Positions 17,519-26,426 of a DNA stretch of 63,009 nt are shown piece after piece. The notes under the pieces are model-generated. The model saw nothing but the letters and a program-made list of their open reading frames with translations. It made no database searches and was not told the DNA's origin. Each line of letters opens with the position of its first letter. Within the stretch, counting starts at the first letter, position 1. Made by a program: the position numbers and the translations under genes. Source of the stretch: Enorma burkinafasonensis. Its GTDB lineage: Bacteria > Actinomycetota > Coriobacteriia > Coriobacteriales > Coriobacteriaceae. Location of the stretch: NCBI RefSeq assembly GCF_902150035.1, contig NZ_LR597510.1, positions 1-63,009 on the forward strand, in the 5' to 3' direction.

Positions 17519-19432
17519 ATGTCAGCTAACCGATATGGATACGATTCCCGCGGCGGTTCGTCCTCGAGCCGCCGCGGTTCGGGTTCCGCGGGCCGCGGGC
17601 CGGCATCGCGTCGCTCCGCCCGCGGCGGTCGCCCGGCTGCGGGCGGCGAGCGCCGCGGCTCGGCCTCCGGCCGCGGTGGCCGCGCGGGGTCGGGCTCGTC
17701 CGGCGGCGGCAGGCCCCCGCGCCCGCCGCGCGGCGGCCGCCCCCAGGTCGACCTGCTCCACAGCGACCTCGACCGCGAGCGCATCCCACGGCGCAACGTC
17801 GTGATGGGCGCCTTCGGGTTCTGTGTGGCCCTCGGCGTGGGCAAGCTCATCGACTACCAGGTGGTGAACGCGGGGACCTACCGCGACCGCGCCGACCAGC
17901 GCCGCGTCTCCAACCAGACACTCTTCGCCAAGCGCGGCACCATCTACGACCGTAACGGCAACGTGCTCACCTCGAGTGTGGAGTGCCAGAACGTCTACGT
18001 GAACCCGCAGCTCATCGATGACGAGGACGAGGCGGTCTCCGCTCTCGTGGAGCTCCTCGGCGTCGACGAGGAGGAGTGCCGCGAGAAGGTCGGCCGCGAC
18101 ACCACGTTCGCCTACATCAAGCGCCAGGTCGACCAGGACATCGCCGACGCCCTCGCCGACCGCGAGATCGCCGGCATCGAGTTCGAGCAGACCATGAAGC
18201 GCGTCTACCCCTACGGCAACCTCGCCTCGCAGGTGCTGGGCGTGGTGAACATCGACAACGAGGGTGTCTCGGGCCTGGAGAGCTACTACGACGAGCAGCT
18301 CCAGGGTGTGAACGGCTCGATCGTGCGCGAGCGCGCCCGCGACGGCTCCTACATCGCCGGCGGCGCCTACGAGAAGGTGAACGCCGAGGACGGCGAGGAC
18401 CTGGTGCTCGCGCTCGACGTGAACATCCAGTCCGCCGCCGAGAAGGCGCTTGCCGAGGCGGTCCAGTCGTCGGGAGCCAACTACGGCTCGATCCTCGTGA
18501 TGGACCCCCAGACCGGCGAGATCTTCGCCGCCTGCTCGAACCCCACCTACGACCAGACCGACCTCGCGAACACCGAGGCTGCGGACATGAACCTGCGCGT
18601 CGTGACCGACGCCTACGAGCCCGGCTCGGTGTTCAAGGCCCTCGTCACGGGCATGGGCATCGACATGGGCGCCTTCACGCCCGACTCGACCTTCGAGGTC
18701 CCCGCCCGCGTCAAGGTGGGCGACGACTGGGTGACCGACGTCGACAAGCGCGACTACGGCATGACCATGACGGTCCGCGAGATCATGCGCCGCTCGTCCA
18801 ACACCGGCATGGTCCTTTTGGGCGAGCAGATCGGGGCCGACGCCTTCGCCGAGTACCTCGACACCTATGGGATCGGGCACGAGTCGGGCATCGACTTCCC
18901 GGGCGAGTCGACGGGCATCGTGCGCGAGCGCAGCGAGTACGACGGCTCGACTCTGGGCTCGATGTCGTTCGGCCAGGGCATCGCCGTCTCGCCCATCGAG
19001 GTCGCCCGCGCCGTGGCGAGCATCGCCGGCGGCGGGGTGGCGCACACGCCGCACTTCCTCAAGTCGCACCACGGCGAGGAGGTCGACTGGAGCGACGGCG
19101 ACGTCGAGACCATCAGCCCCGAGGCCGCCGAGGCCGTGACGTCGATGATGGTGACGGTCGTGGACGAGGGCACCGGCTCGGGCGGCCAGGTGCCCGGCTA
19201 CGACGTCGCGGGCAAGACCGGCACGGCGGAGCGCGCGAGCGAGGAGGGCGGCTACCAGGAGAACAACTTCATGGCCTCCTTCATGGGCTTCGCGCCGGCG
19301 AGCGACCCGAAGGTCCTCGTCTACGTGACGCTCGACGGTACGGCGGGCTCCGGCGGCGGCCAGGCGGCGCCGCCCTTCGCCGCGGTGATGGGGCAGGCGC
19401 TCTCGATCCTGGGCGTGGAGCGCACGCGCTAG
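17519..19432 (+). CDS. ftsI: Septal peptidoglycan transpeptidase FtsI (PBP3)
   Basis: A 637-residue class B penicillin-binding protein. Residues 10-75 are a Gly/Arg/Ser-rich, strongly basic, disordered cytosolic tail. A single helix spans about 93-112, then the pedestal domain, then the transpeptidase: SVFK with nucleophile Ser370, the SSN motif in RRSSNTG, and KTGT near the C-terminus. No PASTA domains follow. It cross-links septal wall with FtsW. murE, normally next, is absent and a 193 bp gap follows instead. Confidence 0.95.
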   Translation: MSANRYGYDSRGGSSSSRRGSGSAGRGPASRRSARGGRPAAGGERRGSASGRGGRAGSGSSGGGRPPRPPRGGRPQVDLLHSDLDRERIPRRNVVMGAFGFCVALGVGKLIDYQVVNAGTYRDRADQRRVSNQTLFAKRGTIYDRNGNVLTSSVECQNVYVNPQLIDDEDEAVSALVELLGVDEEECREKVGRDTTFAYIKRQVDQDIADALADREIAGIEFEQTMKRVYPYGNLASQVLGVVNIDNEGVSGLESYYDEQLQGVNGSIVRERARDGSYIAGGAYEKVNAEDGEDLVLALDVNIQSAAEKALAEAVQSSGANYGSILVMDPQTGEIFAACSNPTYDQTDLANTEAADMNLRVVTDAYEPGSVFKALVTGMGIDMGAFTPDSTFEVPARVKVGDDWVTDVDKRDYGMTMTVREIMRRSSNTGMVLLGEQIGADAFAEYLDTYGIGHESGIDFPGESTGIVRERSEYDGSTLGSMSFGQGIAVSPIEVARAVASIAGGGVAHTPHFLKSHHGEEVDWSDGDVETISPEAAEAVTSMMVTVVDEGTGSGGQVPGYDVAGKTGTAERASEEGGYQENNFMASFMGFAPASDPKVLVYVTLDGTAGSGGGQAAPPFAAVMGQALSILGVERTR

Positions 19433-19512
19433 GCTCACCGGCCGGCCCTGGAGCTCCAGTTGCACACCTTGTGCGATTGGCCGCCCCGCCCGCCGGGCGC
19501 GTGCGCCTACGC

Positions 19513-19545
19513 TACAATAACCTGCTGGTACCGCATGGCGGTGCC
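19513..19545 (+). promoter_or_regulatory. Promoter -10 and leader stem-loop before murF
   Basis: TACAAT (19513-19518) is followed 9 nt later by an 8 bp stem, GGTACCGC (19527-19534) with GCGGTGCC (19538-19545), one pair being G-U, with a 3 nt loop. No good -35 is visible. It lies in the gap between ftsI and murF, so murF onward may have its own transcript. Confidence 0.4.
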
Positions 19546-19625
19546 GGGGGCGCCCGGGTGCGGGCGCACGATGGAGACGTCGGGCCGGATGAGCTTCGGC
19601 CCCGTATATACGAGGGGACGGCACC

Positions 19626-21071
19626 GTGGAGCTTGCTGTCAGAGAGATCCGGGAGGCGACCGGCGCCGAGCTTCGCGCCGGCGACCCCGAGCGCGTGTGC
19701 ACGCGCTGCGTTATCGATTCGCGCGAGGCCGGCGAGGGGGCGCTCTTCGTCGCGTTTCCCGGCGAGCGCGTTGACGGCAACGACTTCGCCGCGCAGGCGA
19801 TCGAGGCCGGCGCCGCGGCCGTGGCGCTCACGCGCGAGCCTACCGCCCGCGAGCTCGAGCTCGCGGTGGAGCGCGGCTGCGCGGTTTTCACGGTCGATGA
19901 CGCCGAGGGGTTCCTCCTCGCGCTCGCGCACCGCTGGCGGCGCATCCTCGGCTGCACCGTGGTGGGCATCACCGGCTCCATCGGCAAGACCACCACGAAG
20001 GACATCCTCGCCGGCGTGCTCGCGCGCCGCTTCCGCGTGCACGTGACCGGCGGCAACTTCAACAACCTCATCGGCATGCCGCTCACCATCCTCGCGGCCC
20101 CGCGCGGCACCGAGGTGCTCGTGCTCGAGATGGGCATGAACTCCCGCGGCGAGATCGAGCGGCTCACGCGCTGCGCCGAGCCGTCGCTCGCCGTCATCAC
20201 CAAGGTGGGCACCTCGCATATCGGCATGCTCGGCAGCCGCGAGAACATCGCGCGCGCCAAGGCCGAGATCGTGGACGGCATGGTGCCCGTGCCCCAGGGT
20301 GCGACGGCGGGGGAGCCGGGCGCGGCGCCGCTTCTGGTGCTCACCGGCGAGGACGCCTTCACGCCGTTCATCGCCGACACCTTCGCCCGCCCGGCGGGCG
20401 TCGAGGTGCTTCTGGCCGGCTTCGAGGAGCTCGACGCCGTGCGCGCCAGCGCCGTCGAGCTCGACGACGAGGGCCGTCCGCACTTCGCGCTCAAGCTCGA
20501 GGACGGCACCTCGATCGACACCATGCTCTCCATCACGGGCCGCCAGTCCGTGGCGAACGCCGTGCTCGCGGCCGCCGTCGCCGCCCGCCTGGGCGCGAGC
20601 GCGGAGGATATCGACCAGGCGTTCCGCGCGCTCGCCATCACGGGGCGGCGCCAGGAGATCCGCCGCGCGCGGTGCGGGGCGCGCATCATCGACGACTCGT
20701 ACAACGCGAGCCCCGAGTCCACGGCCGCCGCGCTCGACCTCATGTGCATGCTGCCGGCCCGCGGCCGGCGCATCGCCGTTCTGGGCGAGATCGGCGAGCT
20801 GGGGGGCGAGTCCGCGCGTCTGCACGGGCTCGTGGGTGCCTACGCCGCCGCCAAGAAGCCGGACCTCCTCGTCTGCGTGGGCGGCCCCGGCGCCGAGGAG
20901 ATGCTCGCGGCCGCCCGCCTCATGGGGCTCGACGAGGACGTGACGCTGCTCGCGAGCTCGGCGGAGGAGGTCGCGCGCCTCATCGCGGGCGACCTTACGG
21001 CAGATGATACGGTGCTGGTCAAGGGCTCGCGCTTCGTGGGCCTCGACCGCTTCGTCGAGGAGGTGTGCTAG
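19626..21071 (+). CDS. murF: UDP-MurNAc-tripeptide:D-Ala-D-Ala ligase MurF
   Basis: A 481-residue Mur ligase. The N-terminal domain binds UDP-MurNAc-tripeptide; the central ATPase domain has the P-loop GITGSIGKTTTK and later EMGMNSRGEIERL; the C-terminal domain contains DDSYNASPES, specific for MurF. It adds D-Ala-D-Ala to complete the pentapeptide. GTG 19626 follows GAGGGGACGG. The mraY start is immediately after its stop, so translation is coupled. Confidence 0.95.
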   Translation: MELAVREIREATGAELRAGDPERVCTRCVIDSREAGEGALFVAFPGERVDGNDFAAQAIEAGAAAVALTREPTARELELAVERGCAVFTVDDAEGFLLALAHRWRRILGCTVVGITGSIGKTTTKDILAGVLARRFRVHVTGGNFNNLIGMPLTILAAPRGTEVLVLEMGMNSRGEIERLTRCAEPSLAVITKVGTSHIGMLGSRENIARAKAEIVDGMVPVPQGATAGEPGAAPLLVLTGEDAFTPFIADTFARPAGVEVLLAGFEELDAVRASAVELDDEGRPHFALKLEDGTSIDTMLSITGRQSVANAVLAAAVAARLGASAEDIDQAFRALAITGRRQEIRRARCGARIIDDSYNASPESTAAALDLMCMLPARGRRIAVLGEIGELGGESARLHGLVGAYAAAKKPDLLVCVGGPGAEEMLAAARLMGLDEDVTLLASSAEEVARLIAGDLTADDTVLVKGSRFVGLDRFVEEVC

Positions 21072-22103
21072 ATGCTCGGCAATCCCGCGTACCCGACCTA
21101 CCAGACGTTTCTGGCGCTCGGCATCGCCGCGGTCGTGGCGATGGCGCTCATGCCGCTGTGGATCCGGCTGCTCCGGTTCGAGGGCATCGGCCAGCAGGTC
21201 CGCGCCGACGGCCCCGAGCGGCACCTCGTGAAGCAGGGCACGCCCACCATGGGCGGCGTGGTCATCCTCGTCTCCGTGCTCGCGACGACGCTCATCATGG
21301 CGCGCTTCACCACCGAGATCGCGCTCGTGCTGGGCGCCACCATCGCGACGGGGCTGCTCGGCCTCATCGACGACGCGACCTCCGTCTCGCACGGGCGCTC
21401 GCTCGGCCTCACGCCGCACGCCAAGATGATCGGTCTGACCGTCATCTGCGTGACGTTCTGCCTGCTCGCCGTCAACTGGTGCGGCGTCGACCCCCTGGTG
21501 CGTTTCCCGGGCGGGCTCTCCATCGACCTCGGCATCCTCACCACGACGCTCGGCGAGGGCGCCGGGGCGTTCAGCATCCCGTGGCTCTACGTCGCCTTCA
21601 CGTGGCTGCTCATCGCGGGTCTCTCCAACGCGGTGAACCTCACCGACGGCCTGGACGGCCTGGCCGGCGGCACCTCGATGATCGCCATGCTCATCATGGC
21701 CGCCTTCGCCTTCATCTCGGGCGACGCCAACCTCGCGGTGTTCTCCGCCGCCTGTGCGGGCGCGTGCCTCGGCTTTCTGTGGTTCAACTGCTACCCCGCG
21801 AGCATCTTCATGGGCGACACGGGGTCGCTCGCCCTGGGCGCGGGCTTCGCGTGCATGGCCATCATGACCGGCACCGAGGTGGTCTCGCTCATCGTGGGCG
21901 GGCTTTTCATCATCGAGGCCCTCTCGGTGATGATCCAGGTCGTGAGCTTCAAGGCCACGGGGAAGCGCGTCTTCCTCATGGCCCCCATCCACCATCATTT
22001 CGAGAAGATGGGCTGGGCCGAGACGAAGGTCGTCATCCGCTTCTGGATCGTGGCGGCCGCCTTCGGCGCGCTCGGGCTCGCCCTCGCCTTCCAGCTGGGA
22101 TAG
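21072..22103 (+). CDS. mraY: Phospho-MurNAc-pentapeptide transferase MraY
   Basis: A 343-residue polytopic membrane enzyme with about ten helices. It transfers phospho-MurNAc-pentapeptide to undecaprenyl phosphate, giving lipid I. Diagnostic cytosolic loops are seen: GTPTMGGV, the Asp pair in LIDDATSVS, NLTDGLDGLAGG, FMGDTGSLALG and the HHHFE motif. It abuts murF with no gap and its stop touches a possible GTG start of murD. Confidence 0.97.
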   Translation: MLGNPAYPTYQTFLALGIAAVVAMALMPLWIRLLRFEGIGQQVRADGPERHLVKQGTPTMGGVVILVSVLATTLIMARFTTEIALVLGATIATGLLGLIDDATSVSHGRSLGLTPHAKMIGLTVICVTFCLLAVNWCGVDPLVRFPGGLSIDLGILTTTLGEGAGAFSIPWLYVAFTWLLIAGLSNAVNLTDGLDGLAGGTSMIAMLIMAAFAFISGDANLAVFSAACAGACLGFLWFNCYPASIFMGDTGSLALGAGFACMAIMTGTEVVSLIVGGLFIIEALSVMIQVVSFKATGKRVFLMAPIHHHFEKMGWAETKVVIRFWIVAAAFGALGLALAFQLG

Positions 22104-22111
22104 TGACCGCG

Positions 22112-23521
22112 ATGCCTCTGCCTCAAACGTTCAGCCTGCTCGTGCTCGGCCAGGGCGGGACCGGTCTCGCCGTCGCCCGATGGGCTTCGGCCCACCTGGG
22201 CGGGCGCGTGAGCTCCGTCACCGTCTACGGCGGCGCCTCCTCGAAGGAGACCGACGCCACCCGCGAGCTCGCGCGCGCCGGCGTGCGCTTCGTCTTCTCG
22301 ACCGAGGAGGTCGCGGGCGCCTACGATGTCTGCGTGGCGAGCCCCGGCATCTCGGAGTTCTCGGATTTCTTCGCCTCGGCGGCGGCCCATGCGACCGAGA
22401 TCATGGGCGAGCCCGAGTTCGCCTGGCGCCTCTCGCCGGAGCGCTGGATCGCGATCACCGGCACGAACGGCAAGACCACCACGACCTCGCTCGTGAACCA
22501 CCTGCTCAACGCCGCCGGGATGCCGTGCAGCGCGGTGGGAAACATCGGGACGGCACCCATCGCCGCCGTCGACTCCCGGGCTCCTGGCTCGTGGTTCGCG
22601 GCCGAGCTGTCGAGCTACCAGCTCGCGACGACGACCGAGCTGCACCCGCGCGTCGCCGTCCTGCTCAACATCACCGCCGACCATCTGGCCTGGCACCGCA
22701 CGCACGAGGCCTACGCGGCGGCGAAGCGCCGCATCTTCGCGAACCTCGTTCCGGGCGACCTCGCCGTGGTCTCGATGGACGACCCCGAGGCCGCGGCGTG
22801 CGCGCCCGCGGCCGCCTCGCACGGCGCCGCCGTGCTCGAGCTCGCGCTCGCCGACACCGGGGCGGAGCATGCCGCCTTCGTGCGCGACGGGGTGCTCACC
22901 GTGCGCCTCGCCGGCACGGAGCGCCCGCTCGTGCCCGTCAGCGAGCTCGGCATCGCCGGCGACCACAACGTCACGAACGCGCTCGCGGCCGCGGCCGCGG
23001 CCCTCTGGGTGGGGGCCGACCCCGCGCGGGTCGATGCGGCCTTACGCTCCTTCGCGCCGCTCGAGCACCGCATCGAGCCCGTCGCGACCGTCGACGGGGT
23101 GCGCTACGTGAACGATTCCAAGGCGACCAACACCGACGCCGTGGAGAAGGCGCTCACCGCCTTCCCGCAGGTGGGCGTGGTGCTGCTCGTGGGCGGGTCC
23201 GACAAGGGCACGCCGCTCGAGGGCTTCGCCCAGCGCGTCGCGGCGTCCTCGGTCAAGGCCGTGGTGTGCTTCGGCGCCGCCCGCCAGCGCTTCCTCGACG
23301 CCTTCCGCGAAGCGGACGGCCAGGGCGCCCTCGACATCGCCGAGGCGGGCGACCTCGCCGACGCGGTGCAGGTCGCGCGCTCGCTCGCCGCCGCGGGCGA
23401 CGTGGTCCTGCTCTCGCCGGCTTGCGCGTCCTACGACGAGTTCTCCGGCTTCGAGGAGCGCGGCCGGCGCTTCAAGGAGCTCGTGGCCGACCTCGGGCCG
23501 CGCGACGGCTCCGGGCGCTAG
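22112..23521 (+). CDS. murD: UDP-MurNAc-L-alanine:D-glutamate ligase MurD
   Basis: A 469-residue Mur ligase. A Rossmann-like N-terminus (LLVLGQGGTGLAVARW) binds the nucleotide sugar, the ATPase domain holds ITGTNGKTTT, and the last domain shows NDSKATNTDAV and LLVGGSDKG. It adds D-Glu to UDP-MurNAc-L-Ala. ATG 22112 gives the expected start; an in-frame GTG at 22103, overlapping the mraY stop, is the alternative and would add three residues. ftsW follows after 9 bp. Confidence 0.94.
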   Translation: MPLPQTFSLLVLGQGGTGLAVARWASAHLGGRVSSVTVYGGASSKETDATRELARAGVRFVFSTEEVAGAYDVCVASPGISEFSDFFASAAAHATEIMGEPEFAWRLSPERWIAITGTNGKTTTTSLVNHLLNAAGMPCSAVGNIGTAPIAAVDSRAPGSWFAAELSSYQLATTTELHPRVAVLLNITADHLAWHRTHEAYAAAKRRIFANLVPGDLAVVSMDDPEAAACAPAAASHGAAVLELALADTGAEHAAFVRDGVLTVRLAGTERPLVPVSELGIAGDHNVTNALAAAAAALWVGADPARVDAALRSFAPLEHRIEPVATVDGVRYVNDSKATNTDAVEKALTAFPQVGVVLLVGGSDKGTPLEGFAQRVAASSVKAVVCFGAARQRFLDAFREADGQGALDIAEAGDLADAVQVARSLAAAGDVVLLSPACASYDEFSGFEERGRRFKELVADLGPRDGSGR

Positions 23522-23530
23522 GGGGCGTAG

Positions 23531-25189
23531 ATGGCGACCACGAAGCGCGAAGCCCGGGCGGGATCCGGGGCGAAGGACAAAGAGAACGCGCGCGAGCGGC
23601 AAGCGAGCCGGCGCGCGCGCCGCGGCGCGGGCGAGCACTCGGCCCTCGGCGAGAAGCTCATCGCCGGCGTGCCCGCGCGCATCATGCGCCCGCGGCTCGT
23701 CTTCCTGAGCTGCCTCGCGGCGCTGCTCGCGTTCGGCCTGCTCATGGTCTACTCCGCCTCGTCGGTCGAGGCGCTCAAGGAGACGGGCAGCTCGACGTAC
23801 TACCTCGGCCGCCAGGCGACCTTCATGGCGGCGGGCGTCGCGCTCATGCTCGCGGCCTCGCGCGTCTCGCTCGACTTCATGCGCTCGGGGCTCATGTGGG
23901 GCATCTGGCTCGGCTTTCTGGCGCTCCTGCTCGCCGTGCTCCTCGTGGGCGTGAACGTGGGCGGCGCCACGCGCTGGATCGTGATCGCCGGTTTCCAGTT
24001 CCAGCCCTCGGAGTTCGCCAAGGCCGTGCTCATCCTCACGGCCGCCAAGATCTTCCACGAGTACTACGAGGAGGGCTCGCTCGACACGGCGGCGTTTCTG
24101 CTGCAGCTGGCGGTCTGCGTCATCGCCCCGCTCGCCGCGATCATCCTCGAGCCCGACATGGGCACCTGCCTCATCATCGCCTCGACCGTCTATGCGATGT
24201 GCTACTTCGCCGGGTTCTCCTACCCGCTTATCGGCTTCATCTTCGTCACGGGCGTGCTTTTGGTGCTCATCTTCGTGCTGGGCTCGAGCTACCGCTCGGC
24301 GCGCCTCTTCACGGCGAGCGACCCGTGGCTCGACCCGTACGGCGACGGCTACCAGGCCACGCTCGCCATCATGGCCTTCGCCTCGGGCGGGCTGTTCGGC
24401 CGGGGCATCGGCAACTCCACGATGAAGTACAACTACCTGCCCGAGGCCCACAACGACTACATCCTCGCCATCATCGGCGAGGAGCTGGGCTTCGTGGGCA
24501 CGCTCGTCTTCTTCGCGCTCTACCTCATGATGATCTACGCCGCCTTCAAGATCGCCGCGCAGTCGCCCACGGTGCACGGCAGGCTCGTCGCCTACGGCTC
24601 GGCCTTCATGATCATGGCGCAGTTCCTGGTGAACATCCTCGGCATCCTGGGTGTCACGCCCATGACGGGCAAGACGCTGCCGTTCATCTCCTACGGCGGC
24701 TCCTCGATGATGGCCATGCTCATCCTCGCGGGCCTCATCCTGCGCGTGTCGATCGAGAGCAACCCGCTCACCTCGCACGACGCGCGCCGCGCCGCCTTCC
24801 AGGTGGTGCGCGAGGACGCGGCGGGTGGCGTCGCGGACGCGGCTCCCGGCACCATCGAGGGCAGCACCGCGGGCGCGCCCCGGGTGCGCGGAACCGGCCG
24901 GCAGCGCGGCTTCTCCGTGGTGGACGGCGCCGCCCCCGAGGGGCAGGCCCGCCCGTCCGGCAGGAGGTCCGCGGGCGGGGCGGGGGAGCGGCGCCGCCCG
25001 CAGGGCACGGACAGGCCGCCGCGCGCTGACGCGGGCCGGCGCGGGTCCTGGGAGCGGGTCGACCTGGGCGCCGACCCGGCGGACCGCCTGCGCTCGCGCG
25101 GGGTCCGCACGAACTATGATGGGACGGAACCGTCCCGCGACCGGCGGGGCCGCGGGCGCGACCGGGGGAGGAACAGCCATGACCGCTAG
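23531..25189 (+). CDS. ftsW: Septal peptidoglycan polymerase FtsW (SEDS)
   Basis: A 552-residue SEDS glycosyltransferase with ten predicted helices between about residues 55 and 410. Conserved parts include QPSEFAK, the long external loop with LPEAHNDYI (catalytic Asp), and FISYGGSSM. A ~50-residue basic N-terminal tail and a ~130-residue Arg/Gly-rich disordered C-terminal tail are added on the cytosolic side, making it longer than the usual ~400 residues. It polymerises septal glycan with FtsI. Its end overlaps murG by 11 bp. Confidence 0.94.
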   Translation: MATTKREARAGSGAKDKENARERQASRRARRGAGEHSALGEKLIAGVPARIMRPRLVFLSCLAALLAFGLLMVYSASSVEALKETGSSTYYLGRQATFMAAGVALMLAASRVSLDFMRSGLMWGIWLGFLALLLAVLLVGVNVGGATRWIVIAGFQFQPSEFAKAVLILTAAKIFHEYYEEGSLDTAAFLLQLAVCVIAPLAAIILEPDMGTCLIIASTVYAMCYFAGFSYPLIGFIFVTGVLLVLIFVLGSSYRSARLFTASDPWLDPYGDGYQATLAIMAFASGGLFGRGIGNSTMKYNYLPEAHNDYILAIIGEELGFVGTLVFFALYLMMIYAAFKIAAQSPTVHGRLVAYGSAFMIMAQFLVNILGILGVTPMTGKTLPFISYGGSSMMAMLILAGLILRVSIESNPLTSHDARRAAFQVVREDAAGGVADAAPGTIEGSTAGAPRVRGTGRQRGFSVVDGAAPEGQARPSGRRSAGGAGERRRPQGTDRPPRADAGRRGSWERVDLGADPADRLRSRGVRTNYDGTEPSRDRRGRGRDRGRNSHDR

Positions 25190-26303
25190 CCTCAACATCG
25201 CCATTGCCGCCGGCGGAACGGCCGGCCACGTGAATCCGGCCCTGGCGCTCGCCGAGGAGCTCCGCGAGCGCGGGCACCGGGTGACGTTTTACGGCGAGAC
25301 CCGCCGCCTGGAGGGCACCCTCGTGCCGCAGGCGGGCTTCGCCTTCCAGCCGATCGACGTGACCGGCTTCGACCGCTCGCGCCCTTGGACGCTCGTCTCG
25401 GCCCTGGTGAGGCTCTCGCGCGAGGCGGCGCGCCTCACGCGCCTCTTCGAGGACGACGCCGCGCTCAGGCCCGACGTGGCGATCGGCTTCGGCGCCTACG
25501 TGGAGCTGCCGCTCGTGCGCGCCGCGGCGCACCTGGGGATCCCGTACGCCCTGCACGAGCAGAACTCCGTGCCGGGGCTCGCCAACAAGCAGTCCGCCAA
25601 GGGCGCCTCGCTCATCGCCGTCGCGCAGCCGAGCGTCTCGGCGGTCTTCGAGCAGCGCGGCGCCGCGCCTGAGCGCATCGTGTTCACCGGTAACCCCGTG
25701 CGCCGCTCCGTGCTCGCGGGGGACCGCGTGCGCGGCCGTGCCGCGCTCGGCGTGCGCGACGGGGAGACGCTCCTCGTCACCTTCGGCGGCTCGCTCGGGG
25801 CGCACCACCTGAACGAGCGCATGATCTCCCTCAAGGAGGCCCTCCTGGCCCTTTCCGGCGTGCACGTGCTCCACTCGACCGGCGCCGACGACTACGACGG
25901 CACCGAGCGCGCCCTCGCGCTCGCGCCCGCCGAGGCCGAGCGCTACCGCGTGCGGCCCTACATCGACGACATGGGCGACGTGCTCGCGGCGGCCGACCTC
26001 GTGCTCTCGCGCGCCGGCGCCTCCTCGATCGCCGAGATCGCGGCGCTCGCGGTGCCCTCGGTCCTCGTGCCCTACCCGCACGCCACGGCCGACCACCAGA
26101 CCACCAACGCGCGTCTTCTGGTCGATGCCGGCGCTGCCGTCATGTTCCCCGACGCCCGCATCGACGACGCGGATTTCGCCGACGAGCTGCTGGGGTTGCT
26201 CGCGGACCCCGAGCGCCGCGCGGCGATGCGCGAGCGCGCCCGCGGGCTCGAGCAGGCGCGGGCGGCGGAGCGCCTCGCCGACGCGCTCGAGGGGCTCGCG
26301 TAG
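25179..26303 (+). CDS. murG: UDP-GlcNAc transferase MurG (lipid II synthase)
   Basis: A 374-residue GT-B glycosyltransferase. The N-terminal lobe starts IAIAAGGTAGHVNPALALAEEL, the glycine-loop signature; the C-terminal lobe has TFGGSLGAHHLNE, and SRAGASSIAEIAALAVPS for UDP-GlcNAc binding, then ATADHQTTNA. It adds GlcNAc to lipid I on the inner membrane face. ATG 25179 follows GGGGGAGGAA and overlaps ftsW. The next gene is 123 bp away behind a small hairpin. Confidence 0.95.
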   Translation: MTASLNIAIAAGGTAGHVNPALALAEELRERGHRVTFYGETRRLEGTLVPQAGFAFQPIDVTGFDRSRPWTLVSALVRLSREAARLTRLFEDDAALRPDVAIGFGAYVELPLVRAAAHLGIPYALHEQNSVPGLANKQSAKGASLIAVAQPSVSAVFEQRGAAPERIVFTGNPVRRSVLAGDRVRGRAALGVRDGETLLVTFGGSLGAHHLNERMISLKEALLALSGVHVLHSTGADDYDGTERALALAPAEAERYRVRPYIDDMGDVLAAADLVLSRAGASSIAEIAALAVPSVLVPYPHATADHQTTNARLLVDAGAAVMFPDARIDDADFADELLGLLADPERRAAMRERARGLEQARAAERLADALEGLA

Positions 26304-26380
26304 GGCGCGGGCGCGCCCGCCGCGCCGGCCGCCGCGCCACAAGCGCGCCGATTTGAAGTAAACTGATACGTTTGACAAGG

Positions 26381-26399
26381 GGGACCGCCGCGCGGTCCC
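26381..26399 (+). promoter_or_regulatory. Hairpin in the murC leader
   Basis: GGGACCG (26381-26387) pairs with CGGTCCC (26393-26399) over a 5 nt loop. No T-run follows, so it is more likely a leader structure than a terminator. It lies between an AT-rich TTTGAAGTAAACT patch (26352-26364), a possible promoter, and the AAAGGAG of murC. Confidence 0.35.
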
Positions 26400-26426
26400 T
26401 ATCCCCTGATAAAGGAGCACTCACTT

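Noticed and set aside
17522-20773. A 1083-codon minus-strand frame opposite ftsI and murF
   Set aside because: Same reason: it is the codon shadow of two clear genes and crosses their promoter gap without a ribosome site.
21065-22111. A 349-residue upstream extension of MurD
   Set aside because: It is a frame shadow of mraY; MurD homology begins at LLVLGQGGTG and a start lies at the end of mraY.
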